64,000 nt of DNA from Capra hircus (Eukaryota; Chordata; Mammalia; Artiodactyla; Bovidae): NCBI RefSeq assembly GCF_001704415.2, contig NC_030817.1, positions 34,731,550 through 34,795,549 of the forward strand, in the 5' to 3' direction. Position numbers and translations under genes: made by a program. Positions 53,864-62,934 of the stretch are shown here, piece after piece. A model generated the notes under the pieces. It saw only the letters and a program-made list of their open reading frames with translations. It ran no database searches and was not told the origin of the DNA. The first letter of the stretch is position 1, and each line of letters opens with the position of its first letter.

Positions 53864-54736
53864 AGCTGGGTACATAACTGGTGAAACCCTAATTTTTCCA
53901 TGTAAAGTATTGTTGATAGAGGATAAAGAGCCCCAGACCTGTAATCTAAATAAATGCTATTTTAAAATACAATTAAGTCTAGTATTTAGCTACAGGAATT
54001 GGTGACTGTTTGGAAAAGTCCTGGTATTTAGTTTTATCTGTGCATGTTAAATCAGGAGAAAATATTAATAAATACAGACACTTAACGTCCTCTGCTTCTT
54101 TGTCTCTCTGCCTCCCAAGTCTGCTAACATCCTTCTGCCCCCTCACTCCCGCATCCTCTGATTACATGTCTGGGCTCTGATCCACAGTTTCAAGGGAACA
54201 AGCAAAGCAATCTCCCTAATTCCTTAGAGCATCTTTTCTGGGCACCTTAATAAAAATGAATTTGCTTCCTTGCCCTATGTTTCTCTCTTATCTCTCCCCT
54301 TTGCTCTTTGTTTCTAATGACAATTGACACTGTTTTCAGCATAGTTCATTTAATCCCTGACTTGGCTGAGTAGAAACTCTTCCACCCTAATAAATTACAC
54401 ATGATAAACATATAGGGAGATACATTGAAGATGTAGAAATAATTTTAAACAATGATCAGGTAAGCTCTCAATTAGTGTTCTAAGATGTTCATCCTTGCTC
54501 CTGACAGGTGTTAAGTTTAAAGCTATAGACTATAGCATGGGGCAGAATATACACAGGACAGGCGACATGTTCCTTAATTTAAAAAAAAAAAAAGTCCATC
54601 AGAAATGACCTAGAAATCGTGAAAGAATGATTTTTCTGTATTTTAAGACGTCTGTCTTGAAATACCATCAACAGTTACAGAGGGGACACTAATCTAACAA
54701 GTTTCCTCTTTTGGGGAGTGACGTCAAACGTCCATG
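53864..54736. other. Unassigned non-coding stretch
   Basis: AT-rich, with an A-run near 54581-54593. No repeat or exon recognised. Confidence 0.45.
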
Positions 54737-54775
54737 TTGTGTGTGCTTAGTTGCTCGGTGTGTCTGACTCTGCAT
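54737..54775 (-). mobile_element. Bov-tA stub
   Basis: 'GTGTGTGCTTAGTTGCTCGG' and 'TGTGTCTGACTCTGCATG' are the first 38 bp or so of a reversed Bov-tA. The rest is missing. Confidence 0.65.
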
Positions 54776-54827
54776 GAAGAGAAAACTCCAACTTGCATCC
54801 AATCGGTGACTGAATGTTGCAATCACA

Positions 54828-54890
54828 ACTATTGGTTGGCCAAAATGTTCATTCAGTTTTTCCGTTGCATCGTACAGCCCAAAATTTATG
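54828..54890. mobile_element. Mariner terminal fragment
   Basis: 'TATTGGTTGGCCAAAATG' and 'TTCATTCAGTTTTTCCGTTG' match the mariner terminal inverted repeat ('ttgggttggccaaaaagttcgtt'). Only one end is seen, with no transposase and no partner repeat nearby. Confidence 0.7.
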
Positions 54891-55525
54891 TTCCTCTAGA
54901 AGTCTCCATAGCCTGCAGGGTTGATGGGGGAAGGGAGGGAGAGCACACTGCGCAGAAACAAGCAAGGAGAGCAGACAGCCCAAGTCTAGTCACCAAAAGA
55001 GTCAGAGAACCCCACAAAGTGATATTCAAACAAGTAAACTTTAAGGGATTTATGCAGAATCCCAGAGCCCCGGCCCACAGAGTATCCTCACGTGGGACTG
55101 AGACAACCGACATCGAGTTACTGACTTTTGTCTCTGCAGATGCTGGCTCTACAGAGCCAGCTTGAGCATGAGACAGACCCCGGCCCTCTTGCTCCTTTCC
55201 TCGACTGGAGCCCAAGTAAAGCCTCAGAGGAAGGTGGCAGTTCCGCTTCAGGGAATGTGCAGCCTGGCTTGGGCTACTTGCTACAGGGAAGCAGGATGGA
55301 CAAAAAAGGAGGCTGAGTCTTAGGGCTTAACAGTCTCAGAGACAGCAAGACACAAGCGGCTGGGCCATGCACAGTCAGTGATCCGATGAGCTGCTCTCAC
55401 AGGAGGGAGGGAGGAACGGGATTTCCTCCATGGCGCTCCTACCTGGAGAGGGAGGTAAAAGGCCTGTCTCTCTTAGGGGACTCGGATTCCCCAAATAGAA
55501 GCCCCCAAAGAGCACTAGGTATGGT
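54891..55525. other. GC-richer unassigned stretch
   Basis: No repeat I can name. Open frames occur on both strands (54734-55165 plus, 143 codons; 54886-55215 minus, 109 codons). 'TTTTGTCTCTGCAG' at 55126-55139 resembles a splice acceptor. No recognisable domain or conserved product, so I do not call a gene. Confidence 0.4.
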
Positions 55526-55886
55526 TTCCTTCTCTGTTGGTTTGCTAAGACTTTTGTAAAACAAAGTACCACAGAGTGGGGCGGGGAAACAACAAAAATG
55601 TATCATCTCCCAGTTCTGGAGACCAGAGTCTCAGATTAAGGTTCTGTCTGGAGGCTGTAAGGGGGGAGCTGCTCCAGGCCTCTCTCCTTGGCATGTAGAC
55701 GGCTCTCTTCTCTCCGTGTCTTCTCACTGACTTCCTCTACACATGTCTCTGTACCCAAATTTCTCCCCTTTATAAGGACACCATCCATACTGTATGAGGA
55801 CCCACCCTAATGACCTCATTTTAACTTGTTTACCTCTGTAAAGACCCCCTTCCGAATAAGGTCACACTGCGTATGGTTTCTTTCAT
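55526..55886 (-). mobile_element. MLT1-type MaLR solo LTR, antisense
   Basis: Antisense MaLR LTR wording: 'GTTGGTTTGCTAAGACTTTTG', 'AACAAAGTACCACAGAGTGG', 'CCCAGTTCTGGAGACCAGAG', 'GGCCTCTCTCCTTGGCATGTAG', 'CCCTTTATAAGGACACC', 'GACCCACCCTAATGACCTC' and 'AAGACCCCCTTCCGAATAAGGTCACA'. No internal region is attached. Old and inert; the 5' end (right side) is incomplete. Confidence 0.88.
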
Positions 55887-57275
55887 GAATCAAGTGTTCC
55901 AGAAAAAGCTGACTTAATAAACATGGCAGTTTATCAAAACGTATACAGTACTAGCCAGACAGCAAAATGTCTTACTCCAAAGTGGTGTGTGCACTTCTGG
56001 AAAGCACAGCTTATGCTGGAACGCCCAGCCACACTCCTCTACGTGCCGTTAATTCTGAACAAGACTTTTGGGAAAAACCTACCTGGCTTCACAAATGCTT
56101 TGCAGCCCCACACCTCAGAGTCTCTGTCAGGAACATGAATAACCGGCTCCTTTCCACATGTTCCCTGTCAGAATTGTTCGGCGATCCAGAGCTCCCATCT
56201 CTAAATATTTACAAAGTACTGTTTATCAGATTGAAAGTGAATGTTTCTGCTCTACAATGCTGGGCATATGGGTAGCAGCATGAGACAGAAGATAAATCGT
56301 GCTGGGTGATTCCAACTGGATTTAATGCCAGCAATAATTAATTTTAATCAGATGGAAAGTTCACTCCTGATACCAGCCCCTCTAACATTAGAAAATAATT
56401 TTGTCAGCTCTCATTGTCTGGTGCTGTTTCTATAAATAATTTCTAGGGCCTTTTGAAGCCTAACTTTATATCTTTTCTTTCATCTTTTCTCATAGGTTCT
56501 TTCTATGGTAAAGTTTTAGCCATTCTCTAAATCTTGGCTTTTGATTACAGAATGCCTTTATAAAATTAAAGCCTGTGGAGCTTAAACAAATCCTCTTACA
56601 TCTACACCGAATTTCAACATATTCCCTGATTCTCTGTGCACTTCTTCCCTGCCTACTCACTAGCCCCCTTCCCTCCAAGTGGGCAACATATAACTTAATA
56701 GCCTAAGAGCACCCTGTATCAGGTGATTCAGAATGGGTATTTGGTGTGTGTTACTGACATGAGGTTGGAAACAGGTTAGATGTATTACTTGGGTAATAAG
56801 ACCCCCAAATGGGCACCTGACTGCATGGGCCATGCGTGCGCACACCCTGCGTACACCCACCCACACCTCATGAAGGCATAGACGCACTTTCTGGCAGGAT
56901 CTGATCTGGAATTTTAAACATAACTCATAATTTTAAAAAATATCTGGCTGTTCAACTGGGTTCACTTGTAGGTGTAAAAATATGCGTAGGGATAAAATCC
57001 TATTTCCAGACAATACAAAAAGGAGGTTTGTGTCTTTGAGAATTTTCCTTTAATAGGTGAATGGGAAGAGCCATATCTCTGACGCAAACCCACCAACTGG
57101 TTCAGGCCGATGACTCCTCCACCAGAGCTGGGACTTTCCCTTCTGGGCTTCATGCAGCTCCAGGGTGGGGGGTGACCCCAGAACCTGAGGGCCCCACCAG
57201 GAGAGCATTGGCCAACGTCAGATTAGCTCTCTTAAGTTTGGAAGTTTGTCAACTATCCTAGGCCGCTCATCCTGT
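55887..57275. other. Repeat-poor stretch, candidate conserved non-coding DNA
   Basis: No repeat recognised. 56280-56470 is AT-rich with dense TAAT/ATTA cores ('AATAATTAATTTTAATCAG') and GC-balanced flanks, a composition typical of conserved enhancers. Frames at 55923-56138, 55967-56275 and 57061-57261 lack domains. Confidence 0.4.
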
Positions 57276-57334
57276 GAGCCCAGGACTTGGCTAAACTCCC
57301 AGCCCTGGAGCAAACAGCAGCATTTTTGCTAATA
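57276..57334 (+). repeat. 59-bp direct duplication, copy 1
   Basis: Starts 'GAGCCCAGGACTTGGCTAAA' and ends 'GCATTTTTGCTAATA'. It differs from copy 2 (58013-58071) at three positions over 59. Confidence 0.9.
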
Positions 57335-57570
57335 TGTCAAAGCTCCTTTCCTACTGTGAGAGGAAGAGTCAGAGGAAAAATCCTCTTACAGGTAGCAGCA
57401 GCGGGGGGCTGGGGGAGGGGCGGTTGGGGAGATGGGAGGTGGGTTTGACTGTACCTGGTTTAGGAGTCAAGTCTACCTGACTCCTCTTTCTGAGGAGCAT
57501 CCCATTTTCTTGGATCTGGAGAAAATGGCTTCTTGCTTTGGCTCCTCCTGCTCCAAACTGCAGACCAGAT
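57335..57570. other. Unassigned spacer
   Basis: G-rich patch near 57395-57440 ('GGGGGGCTGGGGGAGGGG'). No gene seen. Confidence 0.45.
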
Positions 57571-57797
57571 TCAGTTCAGTTCAGTCTCTCAGTCGTGTCC
57601 GACTCTTTGCGACCCCATGGATTGCAGCACGCCAGACTCCCCTGTCCATCAGCAACTCCTGAAACTTGCTCAAACTCATGTCCATCGAGTCGGTGATGCC
57701 ATCCAACCATCTCATCCTCTGTCATCCCCTTCTCCTCCTGCCTTCAATCTTTCCCAGTACCAGGCTTTTTTCCAATGAGTCAGTTCTTTGCATCAGA
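57571..57797 (-). mobile_element. BovB LINE 3' fragment, minus strand
   Basis: 'TTCAGTTCAGTTCAGTCTCTC' through 'GTCCATCGAGTCGGTGATGC' to 'GAGTCAGTTCTTTGCATCAG'. About 227 bp, 5'-truncated. It lies between the two copies of the 59-bp duplication. Confidence 0.93.
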
Positions 57798-58012
57798 TTG
57801 TTGGTATCTAAACTCTCCAGGCTACTGAGAAATTAGGTCACTCCCATTTCCCTTGGGTAGACTGACCTGAGTCCCTGGCTGCGGCTGCCAGGTGGACCTC
57901 TGACACTGGGAGTCGTAAGGCTGTCCAGGCCACATACCCAGGGAGTTCTCTGGGGCCAATGTGAAGATATTTGACTTTGAGGTAAACTCTTACTTATAAC
58001 TGACCTTCTTGG
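57798..58012. other. Unassigned spacer
   Basis: No repeat or exon recognised. 'GAGTCCCTGGCTGCGGCTGC' is locally GC-rich. Confidence 0.45.
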
Positions 58013-58071
58013 GAGCCCAGGACTTGGCTAAGCCCCCAGCCCTGGAGCAAACAGCAGCATTTTTGGTAATA
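58013..58071 (+). repeat. 59-bp direct duplication, copy 2
   Basis: Starts 'GAGCCCAGGACTTGGCTAAG' and ends 'GCATTTTTGGTAATA'. It lies 737 bp downstream of copy 1 in the same orientation. Confidence 0.9.
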
Positions 58072-58477
58072 AACGCAAAATAATCCATTTCACAATCTGC
58101 CTTTGCCACTGGAGAAAGAGAAGCCTTATCACTTTTTCATTTAGAGCTTTACTAGGATGCTCTAGGGGTATAAAAACTTCAGGGTCACCAATCAAAGAAA
58201 AGTTAGAGACATTAGGGTAGGGACTGAAAAAGTAAATGATTTTGATGATTGGGTAACAATTCCTTCCTCAAGTCAGCTGGCTTCCAATTGTTTGCTTTCA
58301 ACAGAAACAAAGGAGGAATTGTCACCTGATATATGACTAAAAATAATTTTGATGGTAGATCATCATGTGATGGGGGAGGGGGCAGAAAACAGGTCCAAGG
58401 AATGAACACAACTGGGGACTACACTCTAGCAAGTTTCTTTCTTTTCCATCTACCTTATTTAGTGCTTTGCTTAAATA
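58072..58477. other. Unassigned non-coding stretch
   Basis: No repeat or exon recognised. The minus-strand frames at 58212-58409 and 58337-58543 have no domain. Confidence 0.45.
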
Positions 58478-58705
58478 CTTGAAGAGAAAGTTACTGTATG
58501 CCAGGGATGGGTTTATGAAGTTAAATGCATTAACGGTGTTCAAATCTTAAAATGACCCTGTAAGGTAAGTTTTACTAGTATTCCTAATTCACATTTGAAA
58601 AAGGAAGCCCAGAGACGTTGACTACTTGTTCAAGGTCACAGAGCTGAGAAGTGATAGAATTGGGACTTGAATTCAGGTAGACTGGCCCCAGAGTCTGCCT
58701 GGATA
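58478..58705 (-). mobile_element. MIR SINE, antisense
   Basis: Antisense MIR in order: 'TGTATGCCAGGGATGGG', 'GACCCTGTAAGGTAAGTTTTACTAGTATTCC', 'TTCAAGGTCACAGAGCTGAGAAG', 'GAATTGGGACTTGAATTCAGGTAGACTGGCCCCAGAGTC'. A Bov-A2 lies just beyond its end. Confidence 0.9.
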
Positions 58706-58711
58706 ATGGTA

Positions 58712-58976
58712 GTGGTCTGCTCACTAAGTCATGCCTAACTCTTGCAACTCCATGGACTGTAGCCTGCCGGGCTCCTCTGTCCATGGAATTCTCCAGGCAA
58801 GAATACTGGAGTGGGGTGCCATTTCCTTCTCCAATACATGAAAGTGAAAAGTGAAAGTGAAGTCACTGAGTCGTGTCTGACTCTTCGTGACCCCATGGAC
58901 TGCAGCGTACCAGGCTCCTCCGCTCATGAGATTTTCCAGGCAAGAGCAGTGGAGTGGGGTGCCATCGCCTTCTCCA
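58712..58976 (-). mobile_element. Bov-A2-type SINE dimer
   Basis: Two reversed Bov-A monomers: 'GCTCACTAAGTCATGCC' to 'TTTCCTTCTCCAATACATG', then 'GTGAAGTCACTGAGTCGTGTC' to 'GTGCCATCGCCTTCTCC'. The leading tail is not the usual (TGC)n, so it may be a Bov-tA/Bov-A hybrid. Confidence 0.92.
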
Positions 58977-59149
58977 TATTAGTATTAGATAATAGTAATA
59001 TTAAATATAGTATTACTTCTGAGCTTATAACAGTGAAAGCAATAATGGCAATAGAATTTATACTGAACCTTAACTTATTTTAGCCATAGGTATATCCATC
59101 TCCGAAACATCTGTGTCATAAATATATTCATCACCTCCAAAGGTTTTCC
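58977..59149. other. Unassigned AT-rich spacer
   Basis: Nothing recognised. Confidence 0.4.
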
Positions 59150-59352
59150 TTTGGATATTTTTTAAAAAAGCAAAGCAAAGGTTTATTTTTCAATGTCAAT
59201 ATTTACAATATCCTGGAATTATATCCTTTGCAATTGTTTATAATTATTACAAAATTTTTTGAATGTCAGTCTAAAAATATGCAAGAGGTTGCATCATTTT
59301 TCAAAACTATTTTTGGTGTTATGTGAACAAAAATGTTCAAAGACCACTGCTC
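59150..59352. mobile_element. Possible hAT-Charlie MITE
   Basis: Right end 'GTTCAAAGACCACTGCTCTAG' is the reverse of the hAT 'CAGTGGTTCT' terminus. The interior is AT-rich and diverged. Confidence 0.5.
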
Positions 59353-59411
59353 TAGTCTGTGGGCATCTCCTCTCCACTCCCTGGGTGTTTTAGTTTTCTC
59401 ACTCTTAGCAC

Positions 59412-59520
59412 ATCCTCATTTAATTTACTACTTGATCAATATGTATTAAGTGCCAACTATATGCTAGAGAGGACATCTACATCCCAATGAACAAGACAGA
59501 AACATTAGTGATTTTATGAA
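59412..59520 (-). mobile_element. L2/MIR-type 3' end, antisense
   Basis: 'TATTAAGTGCCAACTATATGC' followed by 'CCAATGAACAAGACAGAAAC' is the reversed L2 3' end. Confidence 0.6.
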
Positions 59521-59639
59521 ATAGCGAGATGTTAATTCATTCTGTGGAATTTTTTTCTTGCTACTCCTTCTCTGTGGCTGCTGGGTCTCTTTCTTTCCAT
59601 GGATTATTTTTAGTTGGGGCCTAGTTCCCATAAGTATAG

Positions 59640-61278
59640 AAAGCATTAAAAATAATTTAAGTTATATCTCAAACAGAGTAAAGTAAGGAACAATAAAATA
59701 TATACTTGTCTTCTTACCATCCAAGTTTACCAAATCTTACTATTTTGCTCAAACTTCTTCATATTAAGCAACAAAACAAAACAAGAAAATATTACGTACA
59801 TAAACGAAGCCACCTGAGTACCCCTCCTTAATTCCATATGCTTTCCTCCCTTTACTAGATATAAGCAACTTAAAGATGTATTGATTTGTGTGTTTTCAAG
59901 CTGGATAAAAATAGTCATTTTGTACATATCTTGCAACTTGTTTACTCAATTTTTTTTTGAGATTTATACATGTGATTTTAGTTAAGGCCATTCATTTTCT
60001 TTGCTATATAATATTCCACCACAGGAATAAGACATTTTTAAAAATGTTTTTGCCACTTTATTTTTTAATTGAAGGATAATTGCTTTACAGAATTTTGTTG
60101 TTTTCTGTCACACATCAACAAAAATCAGCCATAGGTACACACATGTCCACTCCCTTCTGAACCTCCCTCCAACCTCCCTCCCCATCCTACCCTTCTAGAT
60201 TGTCATAGAGCCCCTGTTTGAGTTCCATTCTTCTTTGATGGAGGTTTAGGTGGCTTTTCACTTCTCACATGATGTGACAATGAATCTTCTTCCACTTGCC
60301 TCCTGTACATGTGTTTGAGAGTTTCTCTGGAATCTTCATCCAGAAGTGGAATTGCTGTGTTATAGAGCTTGTACAGTTTCCAAGTATTGCTAACTTGCTT
60401 TATAAAGTTGTTGTTTAAACTTACACTCCAGCAGAAAATGAGCATTATTCTTTCTGTTCTTTTGGTGAATAGTCTTGAATTTTGTAAATGTAAACCAATG
60501 TTGATGTTTCTCTTCCACTTCTGAAGACATAAGGAATTTGGCAAGTTTTAACTGTCCATTAACACTCTCCCACCATCATCTTATTTTTTCCTGAAGTTTT
60601 AGTTTTACCTTATTTTAAAGCACAAAATTAATTATTTTTTAAAATAAATAACTAATATTTGTTTCAATTTCCAAATATCAATTTTTCCTTGTCTCTCTGG
60701 GTTCACATTTCTTTTTGTTGAGGTATATCCTTTACTTGTTCTTTTAGTGGGTATCTGTAGGTGATACATCCCACTAGTCTTTGTTTTAAGATGTCTCAGT
60801 CTTGTTCCTTAACGATAGTTTAGACAGATACAGACATATTTTGATAGTACTTTTCCATCCTCGGCACTTTGAAATGATAGCTTCATAGTGTTCTAGTTAT
60901 TATTTCTGAAGAGTTTAATGTTCCTAAAGACAAGTCTTCTGTTAGTCTAACTTTTATTTCTTTGGTTTGGTAACTTCCTATTTACCCCAGAGATTCTGCT
61001 CTTTTGCAGTAACATGTCTAGGAATAGATTTATTTTTATTGATCCTACTGAATACTGTTCTCAGAGACTGTCTTTGTTTTCTTAAGTTCATTTTTTATCT
61101 AAGCAAAAAATAAAAAAAAAACACCATGTATTTTAAATACATATACATAATTATCAAAGCAAAATATTTCTGTAAGACTTATAATAAAAAACAGCAATTT
61201 CCTGCCTCATACCTCTCCAATCCTGATATTTTTACTCCTTGGAAGCAGCCACTTTCCACTTTAAAATATTTTAGACAT
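59640..61278 (-). mobile_element. Old L1, minus strand, with a nested young L1
   Basis: Antisense L1 wording: 'GTTTACTCAATTTTTTTTTGAG', 'GCTATATAATATTCCACC', 'CATCCAGAAGTGGAATTGCTG', 'CTCCAGCAGAAAATGAG', 'CTTCATAGTGTTCTAG', 'CAAGTCTTCTGTTAGTC'. Diverged. It is interrupted at 60055-60226, and the right edge is cut by another young L1. Confidence 0.7.
60055..60226 (-). mobile_element. Ruminant L1 3' end, minus strand, nested
   Basis: 'TTTATTTTTTAATTGAAGGATAATTGC', 'AGAATTTTGTTGTTTTCTGTC', 'AAATCAGCCATAGGTACAC', 'CAACCTCCCTCCCC', 'ATAGAGCCCCTGTTTGAG' is the recent ruminant L1 3' UTR read in reverse. About 170 bp. Confidence 0.9.
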
Positions 61279-61790
61279 TTCTTTTTTTTAAATTAATGAA
61301 TTTATTTTAATTGGAGGCTAATTGCTTTACAATATTGTAGTGGCTTTTGCCATACATTGACATGAATCAGCCATGGGTGTACATGTGTCCCCCACCCTGA
61401 AGCCCCCTCCCACCTCCCTCCCTATCCCATCCCTCAGGGTTGTCGCAGTGCGCTGGGTTTGAGTGCCCTGTTTCATGCACTGAACTTGGACTGGTGATCT
61501 ATTTCATATATGGTAATATACATGTTTCAATGCTATTCTCTCAAATCATCCCACCCTTACCTTCTCCCACAGAGTCCAAAAGTCTGTTCTTTATATCTGT
61601 GTCTCTTTTGCTGTCTCGCATATAGGGTCATCGTTACCATCTTTCTAAATTCCATATATATATGTTAATATACTGTATTGGTGCTTTTTTCTTTCTGACT
61701 TACTTCACTCTGTATAATAGGCTCCAGTTTTATCCGCCTGATTAGAACTGATTGAAATATGTTCTTTTTAATAGCTGAGTAAGATAGCTG
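61279..61790 (-). mobile_element. Ruminant L1 3' end, minus strand
   Basis: 'TTTATTTTAATTGGAGGCTAATTGC', 'CAATATTGTAGTGGCTTTTGCC', 'GAATCAGCCATGGGTGTACATG', 'CAGAGTCCAAAAGTCTGTTC', 'GGCTCCAGTTTTATCCGCC'. About 510 bp. TTTCTTTTT appears on both sides (61278-61286 and 61791-61799), a weak TSD. Confidence 0.9.
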
Positions 61791-61942
61791 TTTCTTTTTG
61801 AATTTACTTCTATTATTGAAAATAACATTCATATACAATGATTTATTGATTTTTGTTTTAGACTTATTAACTTTCTAGCTTGAAAGGTAAGAATTTTTCC
61901 CTCTTAAACCCTCACCCATATTTTGCAATCTCTCTCTTTCTA
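61791..61942 (-). mobile_element. Probable old L1 continuation
   Basis: AT-rich 'GAATTTACTTCTATTATTGAAAATAAC', consistent with the old L1 resuming after the young insertion. Low certainty. Confidence 0.4.
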
Positions 61943-62855
61943 GCATACCGCAAGTCCCCTACCTATGAACCTTCAAGCTGAAAACTTTCAAAGATGAGAA
62001 CACGTGTTCGCATATCCAATCACATAAGTTAGTCCATGTTTCCAGTGCACACTATCACATGTATGCATCCTCTACAAGTGGTCGTGCTCTTGTGTAGATC
62101 TGCAAGAGGATGACTTCAGGTGGCTCCTTGCTGTGCAACATGAGGAGCTTACTAATGAAGACTTGGTGGAATTGGAGCCCCATCAGGGGAAAAAAAAAAA
62201 AAAGCGAAGAGAAATAAGATGAAGAAGAAGTAACTGAAGAGATTCATGACATAGGAAATGGCAAGGGGATATTCTTTATTTGAGGAGGCACTGTTAGTTT
62301 TTGAGGCATAAGGTGTAGAATGGTATGTGAAGGTCGCAGCAGCTGTTCAGAAGGTAATTCATTGCTACCATGTCATCTATTAATATGATGGGGAAAAAAA
62401 AGAGCTACTACTACAGATGTCCCTGGATCTTTTTCTTCAAGAGGGTAGATAGAATTAAATCCAGCAAGGAAACACAATCTGCACCATCAGTTTCAGGCAT
62501 GAATGAAATTGCAGCTTGCTTTCCATCTCCTATTGCTGATGACCCTTCAGCTTTACTATCTCCCACCTTTCTTTCTTTCCTCCAGTCAGTAACTCTCCTT
62601 GTCTGTTCACTCTGTACCAGCTGTTATACTGTACTACTGTACTTTTCAAGGTACTGCAATGTAAGATGAAAAATGTTTATTTTTTGTTTTTTTATGTATT
62701 ATTTGTGTGAAAAGTTTTACAAATCTATTAAGGTACAGTACTATATTGTATTTGTTGGATACCTAGGGTAAATTTGTTGGACTTACGAACAAATCGGATT
62801 TACAAATGCATTCTCAGAATAGAACTTGTTCACCTGTAGGAGACTCACTGTAGTT
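61943..62855 (+). mobile_element. Tigger element retaining transposase-derived codons
   Basis: The left end 'ACCGCAAGTCCCCTACCTATGAACC' and the right end 'GTTGGACTTACGAACAAATC', with 'CCTGTAGGAGACTCACTG', are inverted-repeat related ('AAGTCCCCTAC' against 'GTAGGAGACTCAC'). The 3' part has 'GGTACAGTACTATATTG'. About 0.9 kb, compared with roughly 2.4 kb for an autonomous Tigger, so most of the transposase is deleted. Confidence 0.85.
62100..62640 (+). pseudogene. Tigger transposase C-terminal remnant (TIGD1-like)
   Basis: The frame at 62370-62669 contains 'FFKRVDRIKSSKE' and 'NEIAACFPSPIADDPSAL', which I recognise as the C-terminal tail of the Tigger/TIGD1 transposase family. Upstream, 62105-62230 in another frame reads an acidic/lysine-rich segment ('LQEDDFRWLLAVQHEELTNE' by translation of the sequence), also family-typical. 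The HTH and DDE catalytic domains are absent. Frameshifts and an A-run (62188-62202) separate the pieces. Pogo-type transposases cut and paste DNA; this remnant cannot. Confidence 0.8.
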
Positions 62856-62934
62856 ATAATACATTCATTGCTGAACCACACAGAATATTTATATTATTCA
62901 GAACTAAGCCATGTGTTATGCTAAAATTATACTT

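Noticed and set aside
54734..55165. 143-codon frame as a possible gene
   Set aside because: It starts in a Bov-tA stub, passes through a mariner end and has no known domain. Kept only as a low-interest transcript candidate.
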